The notes beneath the pieces are model-generated. The model saw only the letters and a program-made list of their open reading frames with translations. It was not told the origin of the DNA and did not search any database. DNA of 56,388 nucleotides. It comes from Paenibacillus polysaccharolyticus. Its GTDB lineage: Bacteria; Bacillota; Bacilli; Paenibacillales; Paenibacillaceae. The DNA lies in assembly GCF_900102085.1 (NCBI RefSeq), contig NZ_FMVM01000028.1, positions 1 to 56,388 on the forward strand, in the 5' to 3' direction. Of the stretch, positions 9,153 to 17,048 are shown piece after piece; the first letter of the stretch is position 1; every line of letters starts with the position of its first letter. The position numbers were made by a program, and so were the translations under genes.

Positions 9153-9812
9153 ATGTCGGATATTCTGAAGGTGGCCATGCCTAAAGGCCGCATCTATAAA
9201 AAGGCCTCCAAATTGTTCCGTGAGGCAGGGCTAGACATTCCAGAGGACGTGGACGATACACGCAAACTGGTGATCGAGGTACCAGAAGCGGGTATGGAAT
9301 TCATTATGGCTAAACCTGTGGATGTGCCAACGTACGTGGAGTACGGTGTTGCCGATATTGGCATTGTCGGGAAAGACGTGTTGCTTGAAGAGGATCGTGA
9401 TGTGTATGAACTGCTGAATCTAGGCATTGCCCAGTGCCGTATGTCGGTTATCGGGCTACCGGACTGGAAGGCAGGTATCCAGCAGCGAGTTGCAACCAAA
9501 TATCCACGAATCGCTTCCCAGTACTTCCGTGAGCAAGGACAACAGGTTGAGGTTATTAAGCTGAACGGATCAATTGAGCTTGCGCCTCTAATCGGACTGG
9601 CTGATCGGATTGTCGATCTGGTGGAGACCGGGCAGACGTTACGTGAGAACGGACTTGTGGAAATGACAGAAATTCTGAATATTACTAGCCGTTTGATCGC
9701 GAATCGGGTGAGCTACCGGATGAAAAACGCACGTATTCAGGCGCTGTGTGATGCACTTCAATCGGTCATCCCAAGTGGGAATGAGGTTACTGCGGGAAGT
9801 GCGAGAAGATAG
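9153..9812 (+). CDS. hisG: ATP phosphoribosyltransferase, short form
   Basis: A 219-residue catalytic subunit for the first committed step: ATP plus PRPP to phosphoribosyl-ATP. N-terminal KVAMPKGRIYKKA and the phosphate-binding region NGSIELAPLIGLADRIVDLV with ETGQTLRENGL are typical. The C-terminal regulatory domain of long HisG is absent, which is why HisZ is present. Start chosen at 9153, behind AAAGGGAGG; an ATG 27 bases upstream lies inside hisZ and ahead of the ribosome site. Confidence 0.96.
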   Translation: MSDILKVAMPKGRIYKKASKLFREAGLDIPEDVDDTRKLVIEVPEAGMEFIMAKPVDVPTYVEYGVADIGIVGKDVLLEEDRDVYELLNLGIAQCRMSVIGLPDWKAGIQQRVATKYPRIASQYFREQGQQVEVIKLNGSIELAPLIGLADRIVDLVETGQTLRENGLVEMTEILNITSRLIANRVSYRMKNARIQALCDALQSVIPSGNEVTAGSARR

Positions 9813-9906
9813 CGAACAGATCAGTAAAGAACGATAGCGAATAGATTAGTGAGCAGGGATAATGGATAGATAAGTGAGTCAATTGATATGTAAGGAGGTT
9901 GTACGC

Positions 9907-11211
9907 ATGAAGATTGTACCAGCACGGGAATTTGATCTGAAGCGGGAAGTGGAGTATGGTACACCGGAGCAAAATGAATCGGTACGGCGAATTGTCGCAG
10001 ATATTCGCCGGGAAGGTGATGTGGCCCTGCTGCGTTACACGGAGCAGCTGGACCGCACGACGCTGACGGCTGCGCAGTTGCGCGTGCCGCAGGAGGAGCT
10101 CCAGGCAGCGTATGCAGCCGTTGAGCCATCTTTTGTAACGGCGATTCGCCAAGCCGCCGTTAACATTCGTGCGTTTCATGAGAAGCAGAAACGTAATTCG
10201 TGGATGGACTGGCAGCCGGACGGCAGTCTGCTCGGCCAGGTTATTCGGCCGCTGAAGCGAGTCGGCGTGTATGTCCCTGGAGGGAAAGCAGCGTATCCAT
10301 CGTCGGTGCTGATGAATGTCATTCCGGCACAGGTCGCAGGCGTGCCGGAGATTGTGCTTGTTACACCGCCGGCGACGAACGGCGGTGAAGGCATTAACCC
10401 GTACATTCTTGTGGCTGCCGCGGAAGCGGGCGTGAACGAGATGTACCGGGTTGGCGGCGCGCAAGCCATCGCCGCCCTCGCTTACGGCACGGAGAGCATT
10501 GCCCCGGTCGACAAGATCTGTGGACCGGGTAATATCTACGTGGCGCTCGCGAAGCGCGAGGTGTACGGGGCAGTCGATATCGACAGTATCGCCGGGCCAA
10601 GTGAGATTGTGGTGCTCGCCGATGACACGGCGAACCCGGTGTATGTCGCCGCGGACTTGTTGTCGCAGGCGGAGCATGACGAGATGGCATCGGCCATTCT
10701 CGTCACGAGTTCGGCCACGCTGGCGGAAGCGGTGCAGGCCGAGGTGAAGCGGCAGCTGGATGTGCTGCCGCGGCGCGATATCGCGTCTGCTTCCGTGGAG
10801 CAGCATGGCGCGATCATTGTGGTCAATTCCATCGACGAGGGAATCGATGTCGTGAACCGGCTTGCACCGGAGCATCTGGAGATCATGGTGCAGGAGCCGA
10901 TGGCTTACGCTGGCCGGATCGAGAATGCCGGTGCCATCTTCCTCGGGCCCTATAGCTCTGAACCGGTGGGCGATTATTTCGCCGGACCGAATCACATTAT
11001 TCCGACCAATGGAACTGCCCGGTTTAGTTCACCGGTAGATGTGGATGATTTTATCAAAAAATCGAGTCTGATTTATTATAGTAAAGAAGCATTGTTGCAG
11101 AACGGAGCGGCCATTATCGAATTAGCCCGTCATGAGGGGCTTGAAGGACACGCTCGTGCAATCGCTGTACGTTTAGAACAGGAAGGAAAGGCGGAATCGG
11201 ACAATGGATAA
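9907..11211 (+). CDS. hisD: Histidinol dehydrogenase
   Basis: A 434-residue enzyme for the last two oxidations, histidinol to histidine with NAD and zinc. Motifs include GGKAAYPSSVLMN, DKICGPGNIYVALAKR, the zinc region LLSQAEHDEMA and PEHLEIM. AAGGAGG at 9892-9898 sets the start at 9907; a GTG 33 bases upstream precedes that site. The middle (about 10000-10970) is far richer in GC than its ends: 38 and 40 G+C in the 60-base lines at 10501 and 10741, against 18 at 11041. This suggests internal recombination with a higher-GC relative. It overlaps hisB by eight bases. Confidence 0.96.
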   Translation: MKIVPAREFDLKREVEYGTPEQNESVRRIVADIRREGDVALLRYTEQLDRTTLTAAQLRVPQEELQAAYAAVEPSFVTAIRQAAVNIRAFHEKQKRNSWMDWQPDGSLLGQVIRPLKRVGVYVPGGKAAYPSSVLMNVIPAQVAGVPEIVLVTPPATNGGEGINPYILVAAAEAGVNEMYRVGGAQAIAALAYGTESIAPVDKICGPGNIYVALAKREVYGAVDIDSIAGPSEIVVLADDTANPVYVAADLLSQAEHDEMASAILVTSSATLAEAVQAEVKRQLDVLPRRDIASASVEQHGAIIVVNSIDEGIDVVNRLAPEHLEIMVQEPMAYAGRIENAGAIFLGPYSSEPVGDYFAGPNHIIPTNGTARFSSPVDVDDFIKKSSLIYYSKEALLQNGAAIIELARHEGLEGHARAIAVRLEQEGKAESDNG

Positions 11212-11845
11212 TCAGAATAAGAGTGCAGAACAGGGTGGAGAGCTTCAAAATAATAGTGCAGTTCGCCAAGCAGATGTCGACCGCAAAACGAACGAAACCA
11301 ATATCCAGCTGTCATTCAACGTAGATGGCTCAGGACAATCGAATATTGAAACGGATGTACCGTTTCTGAACCATATGCTCGATCTGTTCACAAAACATGG
11401 ACAGTTTGACCTAAACGTACAGGCTCGCGGAGATATTGATATTGATGATCACCACACGGTTGAAGACATCGGCATTTGTCTGGGACAGACGCTGTATCAG
11501 GCGCTCGGCGACAAACGTGGTATTAAGCGGTATGCGAGCGTGTTTGTACCGATGGATGAAGCGCTCGCGCAAGTTATCATTGATGTGAGTAACCGTCCGC
11601 ACTTTGAATATCGGGCCGAGTACCCGTCACAACAAGTAGGCAGCTTTTCTACAGAGCTTGTGCATGAATTTCTGTGGAAATTGGCGCTCGAAGCGCGGAT
11701 TACGTTGCATGTCATCGTACACTACGGTCAGAACACACACCACATGATCGAAGCGGTCTTCAAAGCTCTCGGACGTGCGCTGGATGAAGCAACGATGATT
11801 GATCCACGAGTAACCGGAGTGCCCTCCACGAAGGGAGTGCTGTAG
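11204..11845 (+). CDS. hisB: Imidazoleglycerol-phosphate dehydratase
   Basis: A 213-residue monofunctional HisB. Metal-binding histidine motifs are present: FLNHMLDLFTKHG and DDHHTVEDIGI, and later VHYGQNTHHMIEAVFKA. The usual start of the family (VDRKTNET) begins only at about residue 25, so there is an unusual N-terminal extension rich in Asn, Gln and Gly. No alternative start follows it. The phosphatase part of enterobacterial HisB is absent; HisJ (14905) supplies that step. Confidence 0.95.
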   Translation: MDNQNKSAEQGGELQNNSAVRQADVDRKTNETNIQLSFNVDGSGQSNIETDVPFLNHMLDLFTKHGQFDLNVQARGDIDIDDHHTVEDIGICLGQTLYQALGDKRGIKRYASVFVPMDEALAQVIIDVSNRPHFEYRAEYPSQQVGSFSTELVHEFLWKLALEARITLHVIVHYGQNTHHMIEAVFKALGRALDEATMIDPRVTGVPSTKGVL

Positions 11846-11848
11846 ACG

Positions 11849-12469
11849 ATGGCGATTGCAATTGTCGATTACGGTATGGGGAACCTGCACAGCGTCGGCA
11901 AAGCGGTCGAACGTCTTGGCTATGAAGCGCTGGTCACGGGTGAGCGAGAAGCTATTCTTGGTGCAGATGGTGTTATTTTGCCGGGGGTTGGTGCTTTTGG
12001 TGATGCGATGGTGCATTTGCGGGAGACGGGTTTGGATGTAGTTGTTAAAGAAGCGGCTGCTGGAATGAAACCGCTCCTTGGCATTTGTCTGGGCATGCAA
12101 CTATTATTCAGCTCCAGTGAGGAGCATGGTGAGCATGAAGGACTGGACATTTTACCGGGAAAAGTAGTGCGCTTCGCACCAAGTGAGCTGAAGGTTCCTC
12201 ATATGGGATGGAACCGTTTGGAATTTCTACATCCTGAAAATCCGCTTTTGACCGGCCTGGATGCAGGGCATGTTTATTTTGTACACTCGTATCATGCACT
12301 TACCGAAAACAAAGGTGATCTGCTCGCCGTTACGGATTATGGACATCCCGTTACAGCGGTTGTGGGTAGAGGCTCGAACTTTGGCATGCAGTTCCATCCC
12401 GAGAAGAGCGGTGAGCTTGGCATGAAACTGCTGGGCAACTTCCTGTCTTTGACGAGCTCAGTAGTTTAA
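11849..12469 (+). CDS. hisH: Imidazole glycerol phosphate synthase, glutaminase subunit
   Basis: A 206-residue class I glutamine amidotransferase that feeds ammonia to HisF. The nucleophile cysteine lies in LLGICLGMQLLF, and the His-Glu pair in GMQFHPEKSG. The oxyanion strand PGVGAFGDAM is clear. It starts three bases after hisB. Confidence 0.96.
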   Translation: MAIAIVDYGMGNLHSVGKAVERLGYEALVTGEREAILGADGVILPGVGAFGDAMVHLRETGLDVVVKEAAAGMKPLLGICLGMQLLFSSSEEHGEHEGLDILPGKVVRFAPSELKVPHMGWNRLEFLHPENPLLTGLDAGHVYFVHSYHALTENKGDLLAVTDYGHPVTAVVGRGSNFGMQFHPEKSGELGMKLLGNFLSLTSSVV

Positions 12470-12524
12470 CAGCAATATAAGCCTAACCCTTATCGCGGTT
12501 ATTCCAGTAAGCTGTATGTACTGT

Positions 12525-12588
12525 TATACTCATCTAAAACAAAATTAGTTATAAATATATTCAACTTGAAGTTGCATGGAAGTTGAAT
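12525..12588 (+). promoter_or_regulatory. Possible internal promoter and palindrome before hisA
   Basis: The 155-base gap between hisH and hisA is the only large gap inside the his gene run. It contains TATACT (12525-12530) with a weak -35 (TTCCAG, 17-base spacing). A palindrome, ATTCAACTT (12559-12567) against AAGTTGAAT (12580-12588), follows. A secondary promoter with an operator is possible. Confidence 0.35.
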
Positions 12589-12624
12589 CGAATTTCAATT
12601 GAATCCACACTCAGGAGGACTTGT

Positions 12625-13359
12625 ATGTCATCTTTTATCTTATATCCCGCGATCGATATCCGGGACGGCAAATGTGTAAGACTGGTGCAGGGTGATTATA
12701 ATCAAGAAACGGTGTACAACGATGACCCGGTTCAGGTTGCGCTTAATTGGGAGAAGCAAGGCGGTACATACGTTCATCTGGTGGATCTGGATGGTGCCAA
12801 AGCAGGATACCCGGTTAACGATGAGTTGATAGGACGCATTGCATCCGCAGTGAGTGTACCTGTGCAGGTTGGCGGCGGGCTTCGTACAGTCACTGACGTT
12901 GAACGTTTATTGGGACTGGGTGTTAGCCGATTGATTATCGGGACAGCGGCGATTGAGGATCGTGCTTTTACGGAAGAAGTACTGGGACGTTACGGAGATA
13001 AAGTAGCAATCGGTATCGATGCGCGGGGCGGATATGTTGCCACTCGTGGCTGGCTTGAAACCTCCGAGGTACAGGCTGAAGTGCTGGCGAAGGAGCTCGC
13101 TGCTTATGGAGCGGAAACGTTTATCTTTACGGACATTTCCCGTGACGGTATGATGCAAGGGCCTAATGTTGAGGCAATTGTGTCTCTTGCCAAAGCAAGC
13201 GGACGGACAGTTATTGCTTCTGGCGGTGTCAGTGTCATGGATGATTTGCTTCGTTTGAGTCGTCATACAGATGATGGTGTTGGCGGAGCCATTGTAGGTA
13301 AAGCTCTGTATACGGGAAGTATTGATCTGGCTGAAGCGGTGCGTTTGGTTAACAAGTAA
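12625..13359 (+). CDS. hisA: ProFAR isomerase
   Basis: A 244-residue (beta-alpha)8 barrel, 1-(5-phosphoribosyl)-5-[(5-phosphoribosylamino)methylideneamino]imidazole-4-carboxamide isomerase. The start YPAIDIRDGKCVRLVQGDY is diagnostic, with catalytic Asp in AIDIRDG and the second in FTDISRDGM. Phosphate sites VGGGLR and SGGVSV are present. CAGGAGGAC upstream sets the start at 12625, not the ATG 42 bases earlier. Confidence 0.96.
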   Translation: MSSFILYPAIDIRDGKCVRLVQGDYNQETVYNDDPVQVALNWEKQGGTYVHLVDLDGAKAGYPVNDELIGRIASAVSVPVQVGGGLRTVTDVERLLGLGVSRLIIGTAAIEDRAFTEEVLGRYGDKVAIGIDARGGYVATRGWLETSEVQAEVLAKELAAYGAETFIFTDISRDGMMQGPNVEAIVSLAKASGRTVIASGGVSVMDDLLRLSRHTDDGVGGAIVGKALYTGSIDLAEAVRLVNK

Positions 13360-13389
13360 CGGATAACCGGGTAGAGAGGAAGAAACAGT

Positions 13390-14151
13390 ATGCTGGCAAA
13401 AAGAATCATTCCCTGTCTGGACGTGAAGGACGGCCGGGTCGTTAAAGGCGTGAACTTCGTCAATCTCCGCGATGCGGGTGATCCGGTAGAGCTGGCGGCA
13501 CTGTACGACCGCGAAGGCGCGGACGAACTCGTATTTCTCGATATCTCCGCATCGGTGGAGGGCCGTGAAACGATGGAAGAAGTCGTAAGACAGACAGCAG
13601 GCGAAATTGCCATTCCGTTTACGGTAGGTGGCGGGATCTCCAAAGTGGAGGACATGAAGCGTATTTTGCGTGCAGGTGCGGACAAAATTGCGGTAAATAC
13701 AGCGGCGGTACTTAATCCACAGATTATTGCGGATGGCGCACGCCGCTTTGGCTCGCAATGTATCGTGGTTGCTATTGATGCCAAGTATAACGAGGCGTGG
13801 GGTGAGTGGGAAGTCTACACCCACGGCGGACGGAAAGCATCTGGCATCAAAGCACTGGAGTGGGTTAAACAAGCCGAAGAACTGGGTGCAGGAGAAATTC
13901 TGTTAACCAGTATGGATGCAGATGGTACAAAAGACGGTTTTGATCTGAAGCTGACCGCTGCCGTTTCGGAATCGGTGAGCATTCCTGTAATTGCATCAGG
14001 CGGTGCAGGCAAGGAATCACACTTCTATGATGTATTCACAACAGGCAAAGCGGACGCAGGTCTGGCTGCAACCATTTTCCACTATAAAGAAATTGCCGTA
14101 CCGGCATTAAAACAACAATTACGAGAGCAAGGGGTGGAAATCCGTGACTAA
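13390..14151 (+). CDS. hisF: Imidazole glycerol phosphate synthase, cyclase subunit
   Basis: A 253-residue (beta-alpha)8 barrel paired with HisH; it makes imidazole glycerol phosphate and AICAR. It begins MLAKRIIPCLDVKDGRVVKG with catalytic Asp11, and the second Asp lies in TSMDADGTKDGFD. Phosphate sites VGGGI and ASGGAG are present. RBS AGAGGAAGAA. It overlaps hisIE by eight bases. Confidence 0.97.
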   Translation: MLAKRIIPCLDVKDGRVVKGVNFVNLRDAGDPVELAALYDREGADELVFLDISASVEGRETMEEVVRQTAGEIAIPFTVGGGISKVEDMKRILRAGADKIAVNTAAVLNPQIIADGARRFGSQCIVVAIDAKYNEAWGEWEVYTHGGRKASGIKALEWVKQAEELGAGEILLTSMDADGTKDGFDLKLTAAVSESVSIPVIASGGAGKESHFYDVFTTGKADAGLAATIFHYKEIAVPALKQQLREQGVEIRD

Positions 14152-14890
14152 AGTGAGCGATGAAATCAAGGAGCAACTCTCCTTGGAGCAGGTTGTGGAG
14201 CATATTCGCTGGGATGAAGGATTAGTTCCTGCCATTGTGCAGGATGTGGATAGCCGTGAAGTGTTAATGATGGCTTATATGAACCGTGAATCCCTCAAGT
14301 TATCACTTGAATCCGGTGAGACATGGTTCTGGTCACGTTCACGTCAGGAGTTGTGGAATAAAGGAGCAACTTCAGGCAATGTACAGAAGATCGTTTCTTT
14401 GAAATATGACTGCGACGGCGATACACTGCTAGTTGAAGTTAAACCGAAGGGGCCGGCTTGCCATACAGGTGCAGTGACTTGTTTCCATAATGAAATTATC
14501 GGGTTGTCCGCTAGTGAAACAGAACAAGACAACAAAGAAGAAGCGGGAAGCACTGCAAACTCCAGCGCGACCTCTTCATCTAATGCGGAAAGCCGCTTTG
14601 AGGTTCTGGCTGAACTGGAATCCGTCATTGCTGAGCGTGAGCGCGAACGCCCGGAAGGTGCGTATACCACGTATCTCTTTGACAAAGGTGTCGATAAAAT
14701 CCTGAAAAAAATCGGTGAGGAAGCCTCCGAGACGATTATTGCCGCGAAAAATAAAGACAATGACGAGCTTCGTCTTGAAGTCAGTGATTTGATGTATCAC
14801 TTGCTCGTATTGCTCCAAGAGCGCAAGCTGCCGCTGGATGACATTATGTCGGAATTGAGTCGCCGTCACGAACGGCCGCGCCGCGATTAG
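14144..14890 (+). CDS. hisIE: Bifunctional PR-AMP cyclohydrolase / PR-ATP pyrophosphatase
   Basis: A 248-residue fusion. The N-terminal cyclohydrolase domain has the metal motif DCDGDTLLV and cysteine motif GPACHTGAVTCF. The C-terminal pyrophosphatase domain has KIGEEASETIIAAKN and RLEVSDLMYHLLVLL. A Ser/Thr/Asn/Glu-rich linker (about 125-150) makes it ~40 residues longer than the B. subtilis protein. The start is GTG, overlapping hisF. Also called hisI. Confidence 0.96.
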   Translation: MTKVSDEIKEQLSLEQVVEHIRWDEGLVPAIVQDVDSREVLMMAYMNRESLKLSLESGETWFWSRSRQELWNKGATSGNVQKIVSLKYDCDGDTLLVEVKPKGPACHTGAVTCFHNEIIGLSASETEQDNKEEAGSTANSSATSSSNAESRFEVLAELESVIAERERERPEGAYTTYLFDKGVDKILKKIGEEASETIIAAKNKDNDELRLEVSDLMYHLLVLLQERKLPLDDIMSELSRRHERPRRD

Positions 14891-14904
14891 GAGGCGAACG
14901 CTGA

Positions 14905-15744
14905 ATGCGTATAGACTACCACACCCACCATGAACGCTGCGGACATGCGGTTGGCAAGTTGGAAGAATACGTGCAACGCGGGATCGCCATCGGTCTGTCC
15001 CAGATTGGGTTGTCTGATCATATGCCGCTCCTGCACGTAGATCCGGCTGAATACTATCCAGAGATGGCTATGCCTATGGCTGAATTGCCACGATATGTAG
15101 AGGAATGTTTCATCTTGAAGGAACGTTACCGCGGGCAGATTGATGTCCGTGTTGGTCTTGAAGGGGATTATATCGAAGGCTTTGAATCAGAGATTCGTTC
15201 AATCATTGAACGTTATCCATGGGATTATGTCATTGGCTCTGTGCATTTCCTTGGTGAGTGGGATATTACAGATTTTCGGCAGACCCACCACTGGGAAGGC
15301 AAGGATGTCCTTGAAGTATATCGCCAGTATTATGATGCTGTAAGCAAAGCAGCCGCTACAGGGTTGTATGATATCATTGGACATTCGGATGTGATCAAAC
15401 GTTTTGGTTATGTACCATCTCCTGAGCAAAATGAGGAACGCATTGCACTGGAGAATGCGGCCTTGCAAGCTATTGCGAAGAGCGGTTGCGCTATGGAGCT
15501 GAATGCTTCAGGTCTGTCCAAACCTTGTGCAGAGATGTTCCCAAGCCGAAGAATGCTAACCGAAGCGATTCGATTGGGTATTCCTCTGACGATGGGATCG
15601 GATGCACATGATCCGATGAAGCTAGGCGATTATTTGCCCGAGGCGGAGGCGCTTTTGCATGAACTTGGCTGTAAGGAAGTTGCTGTTTTCGAAAGCCGCC
15701 AGCGCTCGTTCATTCCTTTAAATGTAGACAGCAGTGGAGTATAA
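14905..15744 (+). CDS. hisJ: Histidinol-phosphatase, PHP family
   Basis: A 279-residue PHP-domain metal-dependent phosphatase. Motifs are DYHTHHERCGHA at the N-terminus, GLSDHMPL, GLEGDY, IGSVHFL, IIGHSDV and GSDAHDP near the end. It makes histidinol from histidinol phosphate, completing the step that monofunctional HisB lacks. RBS AGGAGGCGAA. It follows hisIE by 14 bases, so it is part of the operon. Confidence 0.93.
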   Translation: MRIDYHTHHERCGHAVGKLEEYVQRGIAIGLSQIGLSDHMPLLHVDPAEYYPEMAMPMAELPRYVEECFILKERYRGQIDVRVGLEGDYIEGFESEIRSIIERYPWDYVIGSVHFLGEWDITDFRQTHHWEGKDVLEVYRQYYDAVSKAAATGLYDIIGHSDVIKRFGYVPSPEQNEERIALENAALQAIAKSGCAMELNASGLSKPCAEMFPSRRMLTEAIRLGIPLTMGSDAHDPMKLGDYLPEAEALLHELGCKEVAVFESRQRSFIPLNVDSSGV

Positions 15745-15834
15745 TAAGGGTAAAACCACCTTTTATACAAGTTGGATTCTCCAATTTAACTATACAAGGA
15801 ATTATGATCGGGGATAAACCCGCGGGAGGGCATT

Positions 15835-16782
15835 ATGCAGCATTCGTTACGTATTTTTTCCGGTTCATCTAACCCTAAGCTTGCAGAGCAGGTATGCGAC
15901 AAGCTGGGAGTACAACTGGGTAAGATTAAACTGTCCCGGTTCAAGAGCGGAGAAATATACGTTCATTACGAAGAAACGATCCGCAATTGTGATGTGTTTT
16001 TGATACAGTCTTTGTCTCATCCGATTAATGAACTGTTTGTCGAATTGCTTGTTATGATTGATGCGGCAAAACGAGCTTCGGCACGCACGGTAAATATTAT
16101 CGTTCCGTATTACGGCTATGCTCGGCAAGAGCGGAAGTCTGCTCCACGTGAGCCTATCTCGGCTAAGATGGTTGCAGATGTATTAACGACAGCGGGAGCA
16201 AGCCGGGTGGTTACGATTGATCTGCATGCGGCTGCCATTCAGGGCTTCTTCAACATTCCGGTGGATCACATGACATCACTCGACTTAATCAGCGAATACC
16301 TGCTCAGTAAAGAGATCAAAAATCCGGTTGTAGTTTCTCCTGATGCAGGACGAGCATCCATGGCGGAGAAGCTCGCGAACCGTCTGGATTCACCTTTTGC
16401 CATCATGATCAAGAAACGTCCAAGTCATAACGAATCGATTATCACACATGTCATCGGTGATGTTGAGGGACGAACGCCGATCATTATCGAGGATCTGATC
16501 GATACAGGTACAACGATTGTGAATGTTGTTGAAGGATTAAAAGAACGTGGTGCAGAGAATGCTTATGTTTGCGCAACTCATGGCTTGTTCTCGGATGGAG
16601 CAGTAAGCAAATTAAATCATCCATCGATTACGGAAGTTGTGGTAACAGACTCCATTGCACTGCCGGAGGATCACCCAGATTGTTTTAAAGTTTTACCCGT
16701 TGCGCCAATGCTTTCACGAGCGATCCGCATTATTGTTGATGGTGGATCTATGGCTACACTGTTTAAGGATTCCGGTATTTAA
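15835..16782 (+). CDS. prs: Ribose-phosphate pyrophosphokinase (PRPP synthetase)
   Basis: A 315-residue PRPP synthetase. The N-terminal IFSGSSNPKLAEQV, flexible loop YGYARQERKSAPREPIS, and PRPP-binding IIIEDLIDTGTTIVNVVEGL are clear. It supplies PRPP, the co-substrate of HisG, and sits last in the his operon. The loop and several positions differ from the housekeeping type (usually YARQDRKARSREPI), so it is likely a second, pathway-linked paralogue. It is preceded by GGGAGGGC. Confidence 0.92.
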   Translation: MQHSLRIFSGSSNPKLAEQVCDKLGVQLGKIKLSRFKSGEIYVHYEETIRNCDVFLIQSLSHPINELFVELLVMIDAAKRASARTVNIIVPYYGYARQERKSAPREPISAKMVADVLTTAGASRVVTIDLHAAAIQGFFNIPVDHMTSLDLISEYLLSKEIKNPVVVSPDAGRASMAEKLANRLDSPFAIMIKKRPSHNESIITHVIGDVEGRTPIIIEDLIDTGTTIVNVVEGLKERGAENAYVCATHGLFSDGAVSKLNHPSITEVVVTDSIALPEDHPDCFKVLPVAPMLSRAIRIIVDGGSMATLFKDSGI

Positions 16783-16832
16783 TTTTAAAATGAGATAAAT
16801 GTGTACATCACAGCCCAATTTCGTTTCATGGT

Positions 16833-16868
16833 CCGTGTCTGAGTATCTGCTCAGCACGGTATTTTTGT
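16833..16868 (+). terminator. Terminator of the his operon
   Basis: Stem CCGTG-T-CTGAG against CTCAG-CACGG around TATCTG, followed by ATTTTTGTTTT. Confidence 0.88.
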
Positions 16869-17048
16869 TTTAACCCCACCGATTCAATTCCGTGCTTTGC
16901 TGTTTGGTCGCTTGTGATATAATAACTATAAATATTAAGAAATGATAGCGTTTTATTATAGATGAATCTGGAATGGTTTTGTTACGGATACTAAACAGTA
17001 GAACCACGGCTGAGGACATTGGCATCGTGGAGTGAGGAGTGGGGTCTA

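Noticed and set aside
9787..10995. 402-residue minus-strand ORF over hisD
   Set aside because: Antisense to a clear hisD; Arg/His-rich composition typical of antisense frames.
7952..16782. hisC in the his operon
   Set aside because: No aminotransferase frame is present; it must be elsewhere in the genome.
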